From Christiangramia aestuarii (GTDB taxonomy: Bacteria > Bacteroidota > Bacteroidia > Flavobacteriales > Flavobacteriaceae), in NCBI RefSeq assembly GCF_009735585.1, contig NZ_VJVW01000004.1:372001-436000 (forward strand): 64,000 bases of DNA, written 5' to 3'. Below are positions 35,512-44,637 of this stretch, piece by piece (the first letter of the stretch is position 1; every line of letters begins with the position of its first letter). The notes beneath the pieces were generated by a model. That model saw only the letters and a list, made by a program, of their open reading frames with translations. It was not told the origin of the DNA and did not search any database. The position numbers and the translations under genes were made by a program.

Positions 35512-36996
35512 TTAATCTCCTTTTTGTTTGAATCCCTGTATCATCACATATTTCCTTTTGCGATATCTCAGGGCCAGGTAATTTAATAAGCCCGGCCTAA
35601 GAATAAGTCCCAGGACTCCCAGTATGGCCAGGAAGCCGACGGCCACCTCGTAATTGACGAATTTATTGATGATCCAGAAGAAGAAGATCGGGATAAGCAA
35701 TAAGGGTAAACCTACCAGCCATTGTGAAGCGCCAGTGCCCTGGTAGTTCATGAACGGGCTTTTATCCAGGTCTATGGCCTTTTTATTGAAGGAGCCTGCA
35801 AATAGCAATAATGGAGCGTTCACGCCCATGTTGTATAGCGCGCAGGCAAAATTGAGCAATAAGATCTCCCAGCCAAAATAAACGTACGGTGTGGATAAGA
35901 TGAACAGCACTACCACGCTGAAGGTGATAAGCCCCAGCTTGGAAGCCAGGTACTGCCTCATGGGAATATTCTGGGCCATGATCATGGGGTAATAAGAAGA
36001 ATCCCAGGAAGGCACGAACTGCCCGAAATTGATCATAAAAATACCCGTAATAAAGATCCCTACGAACACAAAAAATGCCGGCATCCCCTGGTAGGTATCA
36101 TTGGGATAGAACAAAAGACCATAACCCAGCAGCAAAAGAGACATATAAATGGTGGCTTTAGGCCTTTTATTACGCCATATAAGTTTGATATCCTGCTGCA
36201 GGAAGGGCGCGATGCTTCCAAATCTTTTGGTCCAGCCATATTCCCGGATGTTCACTTCCTTGCTCTTGGCCTTAAGTCCCGCATCCAGGTAGAACTTTCC
36301 TTTCAGGTTTTGAAAATTCCACAGATATAACAATACCAGCAGCGCCACCGGAATAAGAGCCATTAACGGATTAGCTACCAGGTAATTGAATAGTTCTCCA
36401 AAATAATGAGTGATATCGAAGATCCCGAGGTAATCCAGAAGGACAAACACCAGGGCGATAACCACCAACGGGATAAGCGCCTTAAGGTTCTCGGTGAAAC
36501 GTTTCTTTATGATAAAGTTCAGGTAGTTAATACAAAGTATACTCGCGTACACTCCTATCATCCAGCCCAGCATGGAGCCTGAATCATAATCTTCTACAAT
36601 GATGCAATACAGGCCAAAAGGAATAAATAGCAGTAAGGGTAAAAGATTATAAAAGGAGAACAGCGATTTCACCAGGACAAAATTCACCACCTTACTTCTC
36701 TTAACAGGAAGTACCATAAGGGGTTTGATATCCATTACCGGCAGGGTTTGTAAAAGAAACCTGAAAATAAGTTCAAAAACGAAATAGGCCAGCATAAAAC
36801 TGTTTACCACCTTAAGGGGATCCCGCTCCGGGTATAGTTCTTTAAACAAAGGAAACATTCCAACCCCCAAGGAGAGAAACATCACAGAGAAGTACAGGGC
36901 TAAAAATGCCATCAGGATCTTTAGGCCTAAACTTTTACCAAAACTGGCAGACCTGAAAAAAGATTTGAATTCCAGCCAGAGGAACTTTTTGAACAT
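35512..36996 (-). CDS. DUF5687 family membrane protein, ABC permease
   Basis: A 494-residue protein with about 10-12 membrane segments, beginning MFKKFLWLEFKSFFRSASFG, the form of a DUF5687 permease. Hydrophobic stretches include LKILMAFLALYFSVMFLSLG and LIPLVVIALVFVLLDYLGIF, and the C-terminus is basic (RYRKRKYVMIQGFKQKG). It is paired with the downstream ATPase and probably forms a two-component ABC exporter. Its substrate cannot be read from sequence. Confidence 0.87.
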   Translation of the reverse strand: MFKKFLWLEFKSFFRSASFGKSLGLKILMAFLALYFSVMFLSLGVGMFPLFKELYPERDPLKVVNSFMLAYFVFELIFRFLLQTLPVMDIKPLMVLPVKRSKVVNFVLVKSLFSFYNLLPLLLFIPFGLYCIIVEDYDSGSMLGWMIGVYASILCINYLNFIIKKRFTENLKALIPLVVIALVFVLLDYLGIFDITHYFGELFNYLVANPLMALIPVALLVLLYLWNFQNLKGKFYLDAGLKAKSKEVNIREYGWTKRFGSIAPFLQQDIKLIWRNKRPKATIYMSLLLLGYGLLFYPNDTYQGMPAFFVFVGIFITGIFMINFGQFVPSWDSSYYPMIMAQNIPMRQYLASKLGLITFSVVVLFILSTPYVYFGWEILLLNFACALYNMGVNAPLLLFAGSFNKKAIDLDKSPFMNYQGTGASQWLVGLPLLLIPIFFFWIINKFVNYEVAVGFLAILGVLGLILRPGLLNYLALRYRKRKYVMIQGFKQKGD

Positions 36997-37037
36997 AAAT
37001 AGATGTATTTATCCAATAGGTGTCTAAATTTAAACTT

Positions 37038-37075
37038 TTGTTACATTTTAAAAACCCTCATACTTTGTATTTTTG
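37038..37075 (+). promoter_or_regulatory. Probable promoter of the ferredoxin-type reductase gene
   Basis: TTG at 37038-37040, with two -7 candidates: TACTTTG at 37061 (20-base spacing, one base short) and an exact TATTTTTG at 37068-37075. The ATG is 17 bases further on. Confidence 0.45.
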
Positions 37076-37092
37076 CGCACAAATAAAAAATA

Positions 37093-38142
37093 ATGAGCAA
37101 TTTTTATCCGCTAAAAATTAAGGAAGTAATACGTGAAACGTCACAAGCGGTAAGTTTGTCTTTTGAGATCCCCGAAAATCTAAAAGAGGAGTTTAACTTT
37201 TCAGCAGGACAATATATCACCATTAGAACCAAGGCTGACGGCGAGGAGATCAGAAGAGCTTATTCGTTATGTTCAGCGCCAAATTCAGAAGAATTCAAGG
37301 TAACGGTTAAGGAGGTAGAAGGAGGAAGATTTTCCGTGATCGCCAATAATAAACTGGTTGCCGGCGATATCCTAGAGGTACATCCACCCGAAGGAAAATT
37401 CGTTTTCGAACCCGGCGAGGGAAGAAAGAACTACGCGGCATTTGCTGCGGGAAGCGGGATCACCCCCATCTTATCTATCATAAAGAGCGTTTTAAGGGAC
37501 GAACCCCACAGCAAGTTCGTGCTTACCTACGGAAACAAATCTGTAGACGATACCATATTTTTCAAAGAGCTACTGGAGCTACAGGCCGAATTTCCCCACA
37601 GGCTGTTCGTTGAGTTCATCTATAGCAGGACCAGGGAAGATAACGCACATTTTGGCCGTATCGAGACCAGCACGGTGAACTATATCGTAAAGAACAAGTT
37701 CAAGGACAATCCTTTCGACAAATTCTATCTTTGCGGGCCAGAACCAATGATCAAGCATGTTTCCGGAGTACTTAAGGATAACGGGGTAAAGGATGAGCAG
37801 ATCCTTTTCGAGCTTTTCACCACCACAGAAGATGAAAAGCAGATCGAGGGCGATACAGATGGAGCTACTGCCGTGACCATTCTTGTAGACGATGAAGAAT
37901 TCTCTTTTTCCATGGACCGGAAAGAAGTTGTTCTGGATGTTGCCTTAGAGAACGATATAGATGTTCCTTACTCCTGCCAAGGAGGTATTTGCAGCAGCTG
38001 TATGGCCAGGATCACTGAAGGAAAGGCTGAAATGAGCAAAAACCAGATCCTTACCGACGAAGAGATCAAGGAAGGTTTTATTCTTACCTGCCAGGCACAT
38101 CCTACCACTCCTACCCTGAAAGTGGATTTTGATGATGTATAA
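37093..38142 (+). CDS. Ferredoxin-type reductase, FAD/NAD(P)H plus 2Fe-2S (PaaE-like)
   Basis: A 349-residue flavoprotein of the phenylacetyl-CoA epoxidase subunit E / CDP-6-deoxy reductase type. The FAD domain (about 1-100) has RRAYSLCSAP; the NAD(P) domain (about 105-240) has AAGSGITPILSIIKS and YLCGPEPMI. The C-terminal plant-type ferredoxin domain has cysteines in PYSCQGGICSSCMARIT and LTCQAHP, enough for one 2Fe-2S cluster. No other paa genes are here, so it may be a general electron donor for an oxygenase. It is monocistronic, followed by a strong terminator. Confidence 0.9.
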   Translation: MSNFYPLKIKEVIRETSQAVSLSFEIPENLKEEFNFSAGQYITIRTKADGEEIRRAYSLCSAPNSEEFKVTVKEVEGGRFSVIANNKLVAGDILEVHPPEGKFVFEPGEGRKNYAAFAAGSGITPILSIIKSVLRDEPHSKFVLTYGNKSVDDTIFFKELLELQAEFPHRLFVEFIYSRTREDNAHFGRIETSTVNYIVKNKFKDNPFDKFYLCGPEPMIKHVSGVLKDNGVKDEQILFELFTTTEDEKQIEGDTDGATAVTILVDDEEFSFSMDRKEVVLDVALENDIDVPYSCQGGICSSCMARITEGKAEMSKNQILTDEEIKEGFILTCQAHPTTPTLKVDFDDV

Positions 38143-38146
38143 AATA

Positions 38147-38191
38147 AATGATCCTGAAGCTTAAGATTTGTTTCTTTGCTTCAGGATCATT
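38147..38191. terminator. Bidirectional terminator between convergent genes
   Basis: A perfect 14-bp inverted repeat, AATGATCCTGAAGC (38147-38160) and GCTTCAGGATCATT (38178-38191), lies between two converging genes. T-runs are weak. Confidence 0.75.
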
Positions 38192-38212
38192 CCTATTCTT
38201 TTCAAGCTGTTT

Positions 38213-39280
38213 TTATAGCTTTTCCAGGATCTTTTCTATAACCTTTTCAGGCGGAATGCTGCGCATCACATCTTCGTAGCCTTCAGGTACTTTATTCCCA
38301 TAAACCGAAGTTGGGATTTTCGGGTATCTATCCAGATCTGGCAGAATACTGTTTTCCAGTGGCTGGTTAAAGGGTTTGAAACCTGTATAAGGATGGGTCA
38401 CTCCCCAGATAGTAATGACGGGAATCCCGAAATTCGCCGCCATATGTCCATTCCCGCTATCCATGGAAAGCATGGCGTCCAGGTTGGAGATGAGGCTCAG
38501 TTCTTCGGCAAAACGCAATTTCCCAACTACGCTAACGCAATTTTCGAATTTGCTCTCCCATTCCTCCAGCTGTGTTTTTTCGGTATCGCCGCCCCCGAAC
38601 ATAATGATCTTAATATTTCCCTTGGAATTAAGCTCTGTAAGCACCTGTTCCATGAGATCCTTAGGATAGCACTTGGAATCGTGCTGGGCAAAAGGAGCCA
38701 GTCCAAGCCACTTCTTAGATTGTTTTCCCACTACCTCGTAAATTTTTGGCAGCAGGGTTCGTCTAGGAGGCACTTTATAATCGTCCAGGTCTATAGGATA
38801 TCCCAGTTCTGCGAACACATCGGCGTAACGCTGGTGAGTGGATTTTAAAGGTCTGAATTCCTTGTTGTTCTCCCGGGTGATCGATCTTTTCTCAGAGCGG
38901 CCCTTATTGATCTGTTTGAAGGGGATTCCGTAGAAATAGAAAAGGGAACGCAGCACATTGGTGCGAATCACATCATGCAGGTCTGCCACCACGTCTATCT
39001 CCTCATCCCGAAGTTCCCTGGCCAGGGTGCCCAGGCCGAGCATGCCGCTGTGAATACCGTTAAGGTCGGCCTCGTAGGTCCTTACATTGGGTAAATGGCT
39101 GAAAAGCGGGGCGAAAAAATGTCTGGTAAGAATGGTGATCTCCAGCTGCGGATATTTCTCGACCAAAACGCTTAAGACAGGGACCATCATGGCCACGTCC
39201 CCCATGGCCGAAAACCGGATTACCAGAATATGCAGCCCCTTTTCGCTATGATCAGCCAAAGAATTGCCAGAGCCTTCCAT
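38213..39280 (-). CDS. Glycosyltransferase family 9 (heptosyltransferase-like)
   Basis: A 355-residue GT9 enzyme, probably adding an ADP-heptose-type sugar to lipopolysaccharide core at the inner membrane's cytoplasmic face. The first Rossmann domain opens with ILVIRFSAMGDVAMMVPVLS. The second carries LGLAPFAQHDSKCYP, MSMDSGNGHMAANFGIPVIT and WGVTHPYTGF, which match the donor-binding region of this family. It follows the DUF4254 gene by 5 bases; that pairing is usual in LPS loci of this group. The acceptor is unknown. Confidence 0.9.
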   Translation of the reverse strand: MEGSGNSLADHSEKGLHILVIRFSAMGDVAMMVPVLSVLVEKYPQLEITILTRHFFAPLFSHLPNVRTYEADLNGIHSGMLGLGTLARELRDEEIDVVADLHDVIRTNVLRSLFYFYGIPFKQINKGRSEKRSITRENNKEFRPLKSTHQRYADVFAELGYPIDLDDYKVPPRRTLLPKIYEVVGKQSKKWLGLAPFAQHDSKCYPKDLMEQVLTELNSKGNIKIIMFGGGDTEKTQLEEWESKFENCVSVVGKLRFAEELSLISNLDAMLSMDSGNGHMAANFGIPVITIWGVTHPYTGFKPFNQPLENSILPDLDRYPKIPTSVYGNKVPEGYEDVMRSIPPEKVIEKILEKL

Positions 39281-39285
39281 AAAAA

Positions 39286-39894
39286 CTATTTATTACCTCT
39301 AAGTACCGGATTCAGTTCGTCGTCGTTATACATCTTCATCTGCTTGTACACCTTCATATACTTTTCACCTTTGGCGATATCTTCCAGTAGCTGGTTGATA
39401 GCCGTAGACAGGTCTACTCTTTGCTCCAGTAAAACATCCAGCTTGGCCTTACACTTCATCTGGTGCTCCTGGGAAGCATCTTTGCGATTTGCCTCCTCCT
39501 GCATGTGGTAGATCTTCAGGGCAAGTATCGAAAGCCTGTCTATGGCCCAGGCCGGGCTTTCAGAATTTATGGTCGCATCTGTATTAGGCTGTACATCCTT
39601 GTATTTTTCCAGGAAATAGCTGTCTATATATTCTACCGTATCGGTGCGGTCCTGGTTAGAAGCATCGATTTTTCTTTTGAGTTCAAGGGCGGCTACCGGG
39701 TCTATATTCTGGTCACGAATAATATCCTCGTAGTGCCATTGTACGGTATCTATCCAACATTTTCTAAATAACAGGTGCTCGATCAGGTTCTTTTCAGCAT
39801 CATAAGGATTATGAAATTCCTGGTCTACGCTATCTTTTTCGTGGTATTTTTCTATTACTTCCTGAAATATGTGGTTGGCTTTATCTGAAAACAT
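39286..39894 (-). CDS. DUF4254 domain protein
   Basis: A 202-residue, mainly helical cytosolic protein of family DUF4254. Family-type segments include NLIEHLLFRKCWIDTVQWHY, LKRKIDASNQDRTDTVEYID and IDRLSILALKIYHMQEEANR. The biochemical role is not established. Its gene precedes a GT9 glycosyltransferase gene by 5 bases, and this association suggests a part in lipopolysaccharide synthesis. A promoter-like pair lies in the spacer upstream. Confidence 0.88.
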   Translation of the reverse strand: MFSDKANHIFQEVIEKYHEKDSVDQEFHNPYDAEKNLIEHLLFRKCWIDTVQWHYEDIIRDQNIDPVAALELKRKIDASNQDRTDTVEYIDSYFLEKYKDVQPNTDATINSESPAWAIDRLSILALKIYHMQEEANRKDASQEHQMKCKAKLDVLLEQRVDLSTAINQLLEDIAKGEKYMKVYKQMKMYNDDELNPVLRGNK

Positions 39895-39958
39895 GTGATA
39901 TAATTTCTTCTTTTTCTACTAATTATCCGGCTGCATTAAGCATTTAATACAACCGCTA

Positions 39959-39992
39959 CAAAGATATTATTTTTAAGAGAGTTTGGCTCAAA
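39959..39992 (-). promoter_or_regulatory. Probable promoter of the DUF4254/GT9 operon
   Basis: On the minus strand, TTTG (39992-39989), 22 bases, then TATCTTTG (39966-39959), an exact -7 match. The start codon lies 64 bases downstream. Confidence 0.45.
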
Positions 39993-39998
39993 CCAAAC
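39981..39998 (-). terminator. Weak hairpin after the DUF6427 gene
   Basis: GTTTGG (39981-39986) pairs with CCAAAC (39993-39998) 14 bases past the stop of the upstream gene. There is no strong T-run, and it overlaps the -33 region of the following promoter. Confidence 0.3.
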
Positions 39999-40011
39999 CT
40001 AAACATTACGC

Positions 40012-40935
40012 CTAAAAGAAAAAAGCCACGACCACGGGCATTAAAATAAGGGTGGCCAGGATCACTTCCTTAAAGATGCGATCCTTTTTACTGTCGAAGT
40101 AATTGGAGGCAATAATGCTTAGGGGAACGAAAAAGAAAATGAGCTCACTTCCGTTCTTGGTGGGAGAAAATATCGCCACAGCTGCCGAAATTATCAAACT
40201 AAGCAGGATCATGCTCAGTACTGGTCTACGGTTTATGCTAGCTTTTTGAATAGCCGAGAAATACTGGATTAGGGTCCAAAGCAGCAAGGTTAAAAAAACG
40301 CTGAGTGGGATAAGCAGCTTTAAGTCCCCGTATTTCGAGAAATCGAAATTACTGGCCTGGAACCAGTCTGTAAAGCTGTAGAACTGGTCATAAGCCAGTA
40401 AATGAAAGCAGACGGTTAATAAGGCTACTGCAAGGATGGCCACAAAAGGCACCAGCCAGTTCCTGAAACTTGAAGCGAAATTAAGGATCGCGAAAAATAC
40501 CAGTATCAGAAATAATACAGACCAGAAATCGTATAAAGAGGCGATGCAAATCCAGAAGGCAGCATCGAAGATCTTCTTTTGTACCGCTATATGCGATTTT
40601 AAACTGATGATCCTTCTAAGCCCGAATAAAACGCACAGGTTGGCGATGATGACAGATTCGTTTCGCAAGAGGCTTACAAAGGAAACCGCAAAAATGGCAA
40701 ATAACAGGGTTTTATAGGCACTCCTTTTGGTGAGTTCGTTCTTTTTAGCGATAAAATTGAGCACTAAAAGACTAAGAACAAGAACCAGTAAAACCGCTAA
40801 TTTCTCCAGCAGCTCCAGCCAGTCGAAACCCTCGTCCCAGTGACCTGCATTAGCTCCTATATAAAAAAGGCTCATCAAAACGATGATGACCACGAGGTTA
40901 AAAGGCTTGGATTTGCTAAAAAAGCTTGTTAGCAT
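40012..40935 (-). CDS. DUF6427 family membrane protein
   Basis: A 307-residue protein made almost wholly of hydrophobic segments (about 9-10), for example AFWICIASLYDFWSVLFLIL and LIPLSVFLTLLLWTLIQYFS, with few polar loops. I assign it to DUF6427, a flavobacterial membrane family usually found beside purD and the small protein encoded next to it here. Function is unknown. It diverges from the small gene at 40979, the two start codons being 43 bases apart. Confidence 0.78.
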   Translation of the reverse strand: MLTSFFSKSKPFNLVVIIVLMSLFYIGANAGHWDEGFDWLELLEKLAVLLVLVLSLLVLNFIAKKNELTKRSAYKTLLFAIFAVSFVSLLRNESVIIANLCVLFGLRRIISLKSHIAVQKKIFDAAFWICIASLYDFWSVLFLILVFFAILNFASSFRNWLVPFVAILAVALLTVCFHLLAYDQFYSFTDWFQASNFDFSKYGDLKLLIPLSVFLTLLLWTLIQYFSAIQKASINRRPVLSMILLSLIISAAVAIFSPTKNGSELIFFFVPLSIIASNYFDSKKDRIFKEVILATLILMPVVVAFFF

Positions 40936-40955
40936 TCGGGTTTTTTATATTTTTG
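40926..40955 (+). promoter_or_regulatory. Probable promoter of the small DUF6341-like gene
   Basis: TTG at 40926-40928, a 19-base spacer, then TATTTTTG at 40948-40955, an exact TAnnTTTG. The ATG is 23 bases downstream. The -33 part lies inside the start of the divergent gene. Confidence 0.55.
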
Positions 40956-40978
40956 TACTCACAATTAAAGTTCAGAAA

Positions 40979-41209
40979 ATGAAAGATTTTTTTTACGGAA
41001 TACAGTGGCTTTTTGAAAATATACTTTTTTATCCTCTAGATGCGCTTAGAGCGCTTGAGCTGGATTCCTGGTTTCTTGCGAACATCCTTAACTGGATTTT
41101 CATGATCATTGGTTTCGTTGCTTTCCTATACTGGATGAAGCAGTTAAAGATCTTCAATGATAGAAATGAAGAAAACAGAGAATCTACTTCTCACTCTTTC
41201 TTAGGATAG
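40979..41209 (+). CDS. Small membrane protein, DUF6341-like
   Basis: A 76-residue protein with one or two hydrophobic segments (GIQWLFENILFYPLDALRAL and NWIFMIIGFVAFLYWMKQL) and a polar tail (NDRNEENRESTSHSF). The ATG at 40979 is chosen because sequence upstream in the same frame belongs to the divergent gene. It resembles the short DUF6341 proteins conserved next to purD in flavobacteria. Its stop overlaps the end of purD by 9 bases on the other strand. Function is unknown. Confidence 0.75.
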   Translation: MKDFFYGIQWLFENILFYPLDALRALELDSWFLANILNWIFMIIGFVAFLYWMKQLKIFNDRNEENRESTSHSFLG

Positions 41210-42472
41210 ATCAAAACCTATATCCTTTCTAAAATACATCTTATCAAATTGCAGCTTTTCTGCACTTTGGTAAGATTTTTTTAGTGCCTTATTGTAATCT
41301 TCCCCAAAAGAGGTCAACGCGATCACACGCCCTCCACTGGTCACTATATTTCCATTTTCTTTCTTTGTACCTGCATGGAAAACGATAGAATCTTCAATAT
41401 CGTTTATTCCTGAAATAACTTTTCCTTTTTCGTAGGATTCCGGGTAACCCCCGCTCACCATCATCACCGTTGTTGCCGCTCTTTCATCAATATCCAGGCT
41501 GATTTTATCCAGGGTCCCATTCCATGTGTTCTCTAGGAGTTCCACCAGGTCAGTTTTGATCCTTGGCAATACCACCTCGGTCTCCGGGTCGCCCATTCGC
41601 ACGTTATATTCTATTACGAAAGGTTCACCTTTGACTTTTATTAGGCCAATAAAAATAAAGCCTTTATAGTCTATTTCTTCCTCTTTAAGACCTTCTACCG
41701 TAGGTTTTACGATCCTGTCCTCGATCTTGGCCATGAGTTCCTCATCTGCGAAGGGAACAGGTGATACTGCACCCATTCCTCCGGTATTCAACCCGGTATC
41801 CCCTTCTCCAATTCTTTTATAATCTTTGGCGGTAGGCAGGATTTTATAATTTTTCCCATCGGTTAGAACAAAAACGCTTAGCTCGATCCCATCCAGGAAT
41901 TCCTCGATGACCACCTTTTCACTGGCCGCACCGAATTTACCTGAAAGCATATTTTCCAGCTCTTTCTTGGCTTCTTCAAGATCATCGATGATCAAAACCC
42001 CTTTCCCGGCGGCAAGGCCATCGGCTTTTAGTACGTATGGAGGTTCGAGGGTTTCAAGGAATTTCTTTCCTGCTCCCAGGCTCTCAAAACTGAAACTTTC
42101 ATAAGCGGCCGTTGGGATCTTATGCATGGCCATGAATTCCTTGGCACGTTCTTTACTTCCTTCCAGAAGTGCGCCACGGCTTGAAGGCCCAATGATCTGA
42201 ATATCTTTCAATTGCTCATCATTCGCGAAAAAGTCTACGATCCCTTTCACCAAAGGATCTTCCGGACCAACCACGATCATAGAAATATCCTTATCTAAAG
42301 CAGCTTTACCAACGGCCGGGAAATCTATAGGATTCAAATGCAGGTTTTCAGCAATCTCTGCGGTCCCCGCGTTGCCGGGCGCCACATATAACTTACTGCA
42401 CTTACTGCTTTGAGCGATCTTATAGGCGAAAGTATGCTCGCGGCCACCAGAGCCAAGGATAAGAATATTCAT
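41201..42472 (-). CDS. purD: Phosphoribosylamine-glycine ligase (GARS)
   Basis: Second enzyme of purine synthesis: joins phosphoribosylamine and glycine with ATP. The 423-residue ATP-grasp protein starts MNILILGSGGREHTFAYKIA and has VLKADGLAAGKGV (ATP site), IEEFLDGIELSVFVLTDG, LNTGGMGAVSP and EYNVRMGDPETEVVLPRI. Length and motifs are standard. A TATTTTTG -7-like element lies about 27 bases upstream on the minus strand, in a spacer with an 8-bp inverted repeat (TGCTTCAA at 42494-42501, TTGAAGCA at 42519-42526). Confidence 0.97.
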   Translation of the reverse strand: MNILILGSGGREHTFAYKIAQSSKCSKLYVAPGNAGTAEIAENLHLNPIDFPAVGKAALDKDISMIVVGPEDPLVKGIVDFFANDEQLKDIQIIGPSSRGALLEGSKERAKEFMAMHKIPTAAYESFSFESLGAGKKFLETLEPPYVLKADGLAAGKGVLIIDDLEEAKKELENMLSGKFGAASEKVVIEEFLDGIELSVFVLTDGKNYKILPTAKDYKRIGEGDTGLNTGGMGAVSPVPFADEELMAKIEDRIVKPTVEGLKEEEIDYKGFIFIGLIKVKGEPFVIEYNVRMGDPETEVVLPRIKTDLVELLENTWNGTLDKISLDIDERAATTVMMVSGGYPESYEKGKVISGINDIEDSIVFHAGTKKENGNIVTSGGRVIALTSFGEDYNKALKKSYQSAEKLQFDKMYFRKDIGFDLS

Positions 42473-42493
42473 TTGGATAAATTTTTTAAATAT

Positions 42494-42526
42494 TGCTTCA
42501 AAAATAATTGTTTGTAAATTGAAGCA
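42494..42526. promoter_or_regulatory. Inverted repeat in the divergent purD/ligase spacer
   Basis: TGCTTCAA (42494-42501) and TTGAAGCA (42519-42526) lie 17 bases apart, overlapping a minus-strand TATTTTTG (42506-42499). Could be an operator shared by the two divergent genes. Only 8 bp, so weak. Confidence 0.3.
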
Positions 42527-42558
42527 CGAATAAAATCGTTAAAAAAGCTTCTCTGCCC

Positions 42559-43869
42559 TTGGATTGGTTCAAACTTTCTTTACAGCTGAATAAATTCCCG
42601 ATAAAAAGGGCGCAGCAAACCCTGGAAAAGATCCAGAACATCCCCGAAACTGACTATGCTGAGTACCAGCGCAGGCGCCGCAATGCCATCCTGGATTACC
42701 ATATTCAGCATAATTCCTTTTACGGGGAATTCTTTAACTGGGACGGTTTTGACGACTGGCAGCACGTGCCTATCATGAAAAAGTCTGATCTGCAGCAACC
42801 GCTGAAGGATAGACTTAGCTCCACCTATAACACAAAAACTGCTTATGTTGGCAAGACATCTGGCAGCAGCGGGCATCCCTTTATTTTTGCCAAGAACAGG
42901 TTTGCCCACGCCCTGAGCTGGGCCGGCTTTCAGGACAGGTATCACTGGTACGGGATAGACCTCAACAAATCCCTGCAGGCCAGGTTTTATGGGATCCCAC
43001 TGGACTTCTACGGAAATATTCAGGAGCGCTTGAAAGACAGGATAAGCCTGAGGCGCAGGTTCAATATTTTCGATCTCAGCGAAAAAAAGATGGAAGAATT
43101 CCTGCAGCGGTTCAGGAAATCGAACTTCAGTTACCTCAACGGATATACCAGTGCGATAGTTCTTTTCGCCAGGTTCCTGAAGGATAAGGGGATTATCCTG
43201 AAAGAGCTTTGCCCCAGTCTTAAGATATGTATAGTCACTTCTGAAAGGCTTTTTGAAAAGGACAAGCAGCTTATAGAAGCTTCCCTGGGAGTTCCGGTAA
43301 TAAATGAATACGGCGCCAGTGAAGTGGGCCTCATCGCTTTTGAGGATACTGAAAATCACTGGATCGTGAACTCTGAAGACCTTTATATCGAGATACTGGA
43401 CGAAAATGACCAGATTCTTCCCTATGGTGAGGAAGGCCGGGTGGTGATCACTTCGCTATACAATAAGGCCCATCCCATGATACGTTACGATATTGGGGAT
43501 ATTGGCTGTCTCTCAACCAAAAGCACCTTAAAAAAGCCTATTCTGGACAAACTCATTGGCCGGACCAATGATATCGCCAGGCTGCCCGACGGAAAAGTGG
43601 TTCCCGGACTCACCTTTTATTACGTTACCAAGACCATTATCGAGGATAACGGGAACATCAAGGAATTTGTCATCATACAGACAAAAACAGATGAATTCCA
43701 TATTAATTATGTGAGTGAAAATGAGCTTACAACCGAGCAGAAAGCAAGGATCATGGATGCCGTAAAAATCTATGTGGGCGATAACCTGGTCATCGTTTTT
43801 GAAAGGAAAGATATTCTAAAACGCAGCCGCAGCGGAAAACTGAAACAGTTTACTTCCCAGATATCGTAG
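42559..43869 (+). CDS. Adenylate-forming ligase, PaaK/CapK-like
   Basis: A 436-residue member of the phenylacetate-CoA ligase-like adenylating family, called CapK in capsule loci. It shows the phosphate loop GKTSGSSGHPF at about 98-108, NEYGASEVGLIAFED at about 252-266, and YDIGDIGCLS with a C-terminal lid domain containing KRSRSGKLKQF. The frame opens with TTG at 42559 (MDWFKLSLQLNKFP); no ATG fits. It lies opposite polysaccharide genes, so a role in modifying a surface sugar is more likely than aromatic catabolism. Its last 20 bases overlap the GT2 gene on the other strand. Confidence 0.82.
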   Translation: MDWFKLSLQLNKFPIKRAQQTLEKIQNIPETDYAEYQRRRRNAILDYHIQHNSFYGEFFNWDGFDDWQHVPIMKKSDLQQPLKDRLSSTYNTKTAYVGKTSGSSGHPFIFAKNRFAHALSWAGFQDRYHWYGIDLNKSLQARFYGIPLDFYGNIQERLKDRISLRRRFNIFDLSEKKMEEFLQRFRKSNFSYLNGYTSAIVLFARFLKDKGIILKELCPSLKICIVTSERLFEKDKQLIEASLGVPVINEYGASEVGLIAFEDTENHWIVNSEDLYIEILDENDQILPYGEEGRVVITSLYNKAHPMIRYDIGDIGCLSTKSTLKKPILDKLIGRTNDIARLPDGKVVPGLTFYYVTKTIIEDNGNIKEFVIIQTKTDEFHINYVSENELTTEQKARIMDAVKIYVGDNLVIVFERKDILKRSRSGKLKQFTSQIS

Positions 43870-44635
43870 ATTTAACCTGCCGGGACTTCACAAAGAACTG
43901 CTCGTTAAGAAAAATGAGCATTTTCCAGGTACTCGACAAAAGATCGTAGCCAAGTATCTTGTGATAAATATTGAAATTATATCGAAGCATCTCCAGTTTA
44001 TTGGTAGAGATAGAATTTTTCCTAAGCCTGTAAATGGCCAAGGGTTCCCTAATGCCCTTCATGGGTCCTCCTTTTTCTATCACATTAAGCCATAGGGCCC
44101 AGTCCTGTCTCTTGGAAATATCGGGGCAGTAGATCTTGCCCAGCTTTCGCTGATCATAGACACCGGTAAGATTACCTACATAATTTGCTTTTAGCAGCTT
44201 ATCGTATGTAAGCTCCGGCAAGGCTTCTATTTTCTTATTGAGCAGGCTTGCATCTTCGGCCATGAGTTCATAGCTGGAAAAGCAGGCAGCCAGGTTTTCC
44301 TTGCTAAGCAATTCTAATTGCTTTTTAAGCTTTTCCGGCTTCCAAAGGTCATCAGCATCCAGAAAAGCTATAAAATCGCCCTGTGCGGCTTTTATTCCCT
44401 TGTTCCGGGTGTAATGGGTGCCCCTGTTCTCCGAATTTTCCAGAAGGCGTATCCTGTTGTCGTCCTGGTAGAGCTTTCTAATTATCTTTTTTGTAGCATC
44501 TGTAGAAGCATCATCGATGATAAGCAGCTCCCAGTCTGGGTAGGTTTGTTGAATGACAGACCGGATAGCTTCAGCAATAAATGCCTCTGAATTATAGGCG
44601 GGCATGATCACCGAAACCAGTCCGTTATTCATCAT
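43850..44635 (-). CDS. Glycosyltransferase family 2
   Basis: A 261-residue GT-A enzyme that transfers a sugar from an NDP-sugar during surface polysaccharide synthesis. The N-terminus reads VSVIMPAYNSEAFIAEAIRS; then LLIIDDASTDATKKIIRKLY and the metal-binding FIAFLDADDLWKPEKLKKQ follow, and later SKRQDWALWLNVIEKGG. Start is one of two adjacent ATG codons. It is 2 bases from the UDP-sugar decarboxylase-type gene upstream. Donor and acceptor are unknown. Confidence 0.91.
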   Translation of the reverse strand: MMNNGLVSVIMPAYNSEAFIAEAIRSVIQQTYPDWELLIIDDASTDATKKIIRKLYQDDNRIRLLENSENRGTHYTRNKGIKAAQGDFIAFLDADDLWKPEKLKKQLELLSKENLAACFSSYELMAEDASLLNKKIEALPELTYDKLLKANYVGNLTGVYDQRKLGKIYCPDISKRQDWALWLNVIEKGGPMKGIREPLAIYRLRKNSISTNKLEMLRYNFNIYHKILGYDLLSSTWKMLIFLNEQFFVKSRQVKSTISGK

Positions 44636-44637
44636 TT

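Noticed and set aside
42580-43359. Long open frame of 259 codons on the minus strand
   Set aside because: It lies entirely antisense to the PaaK-like ligase, whose motifs are clear. The antisense product has no recognisable domain and atypical composition.
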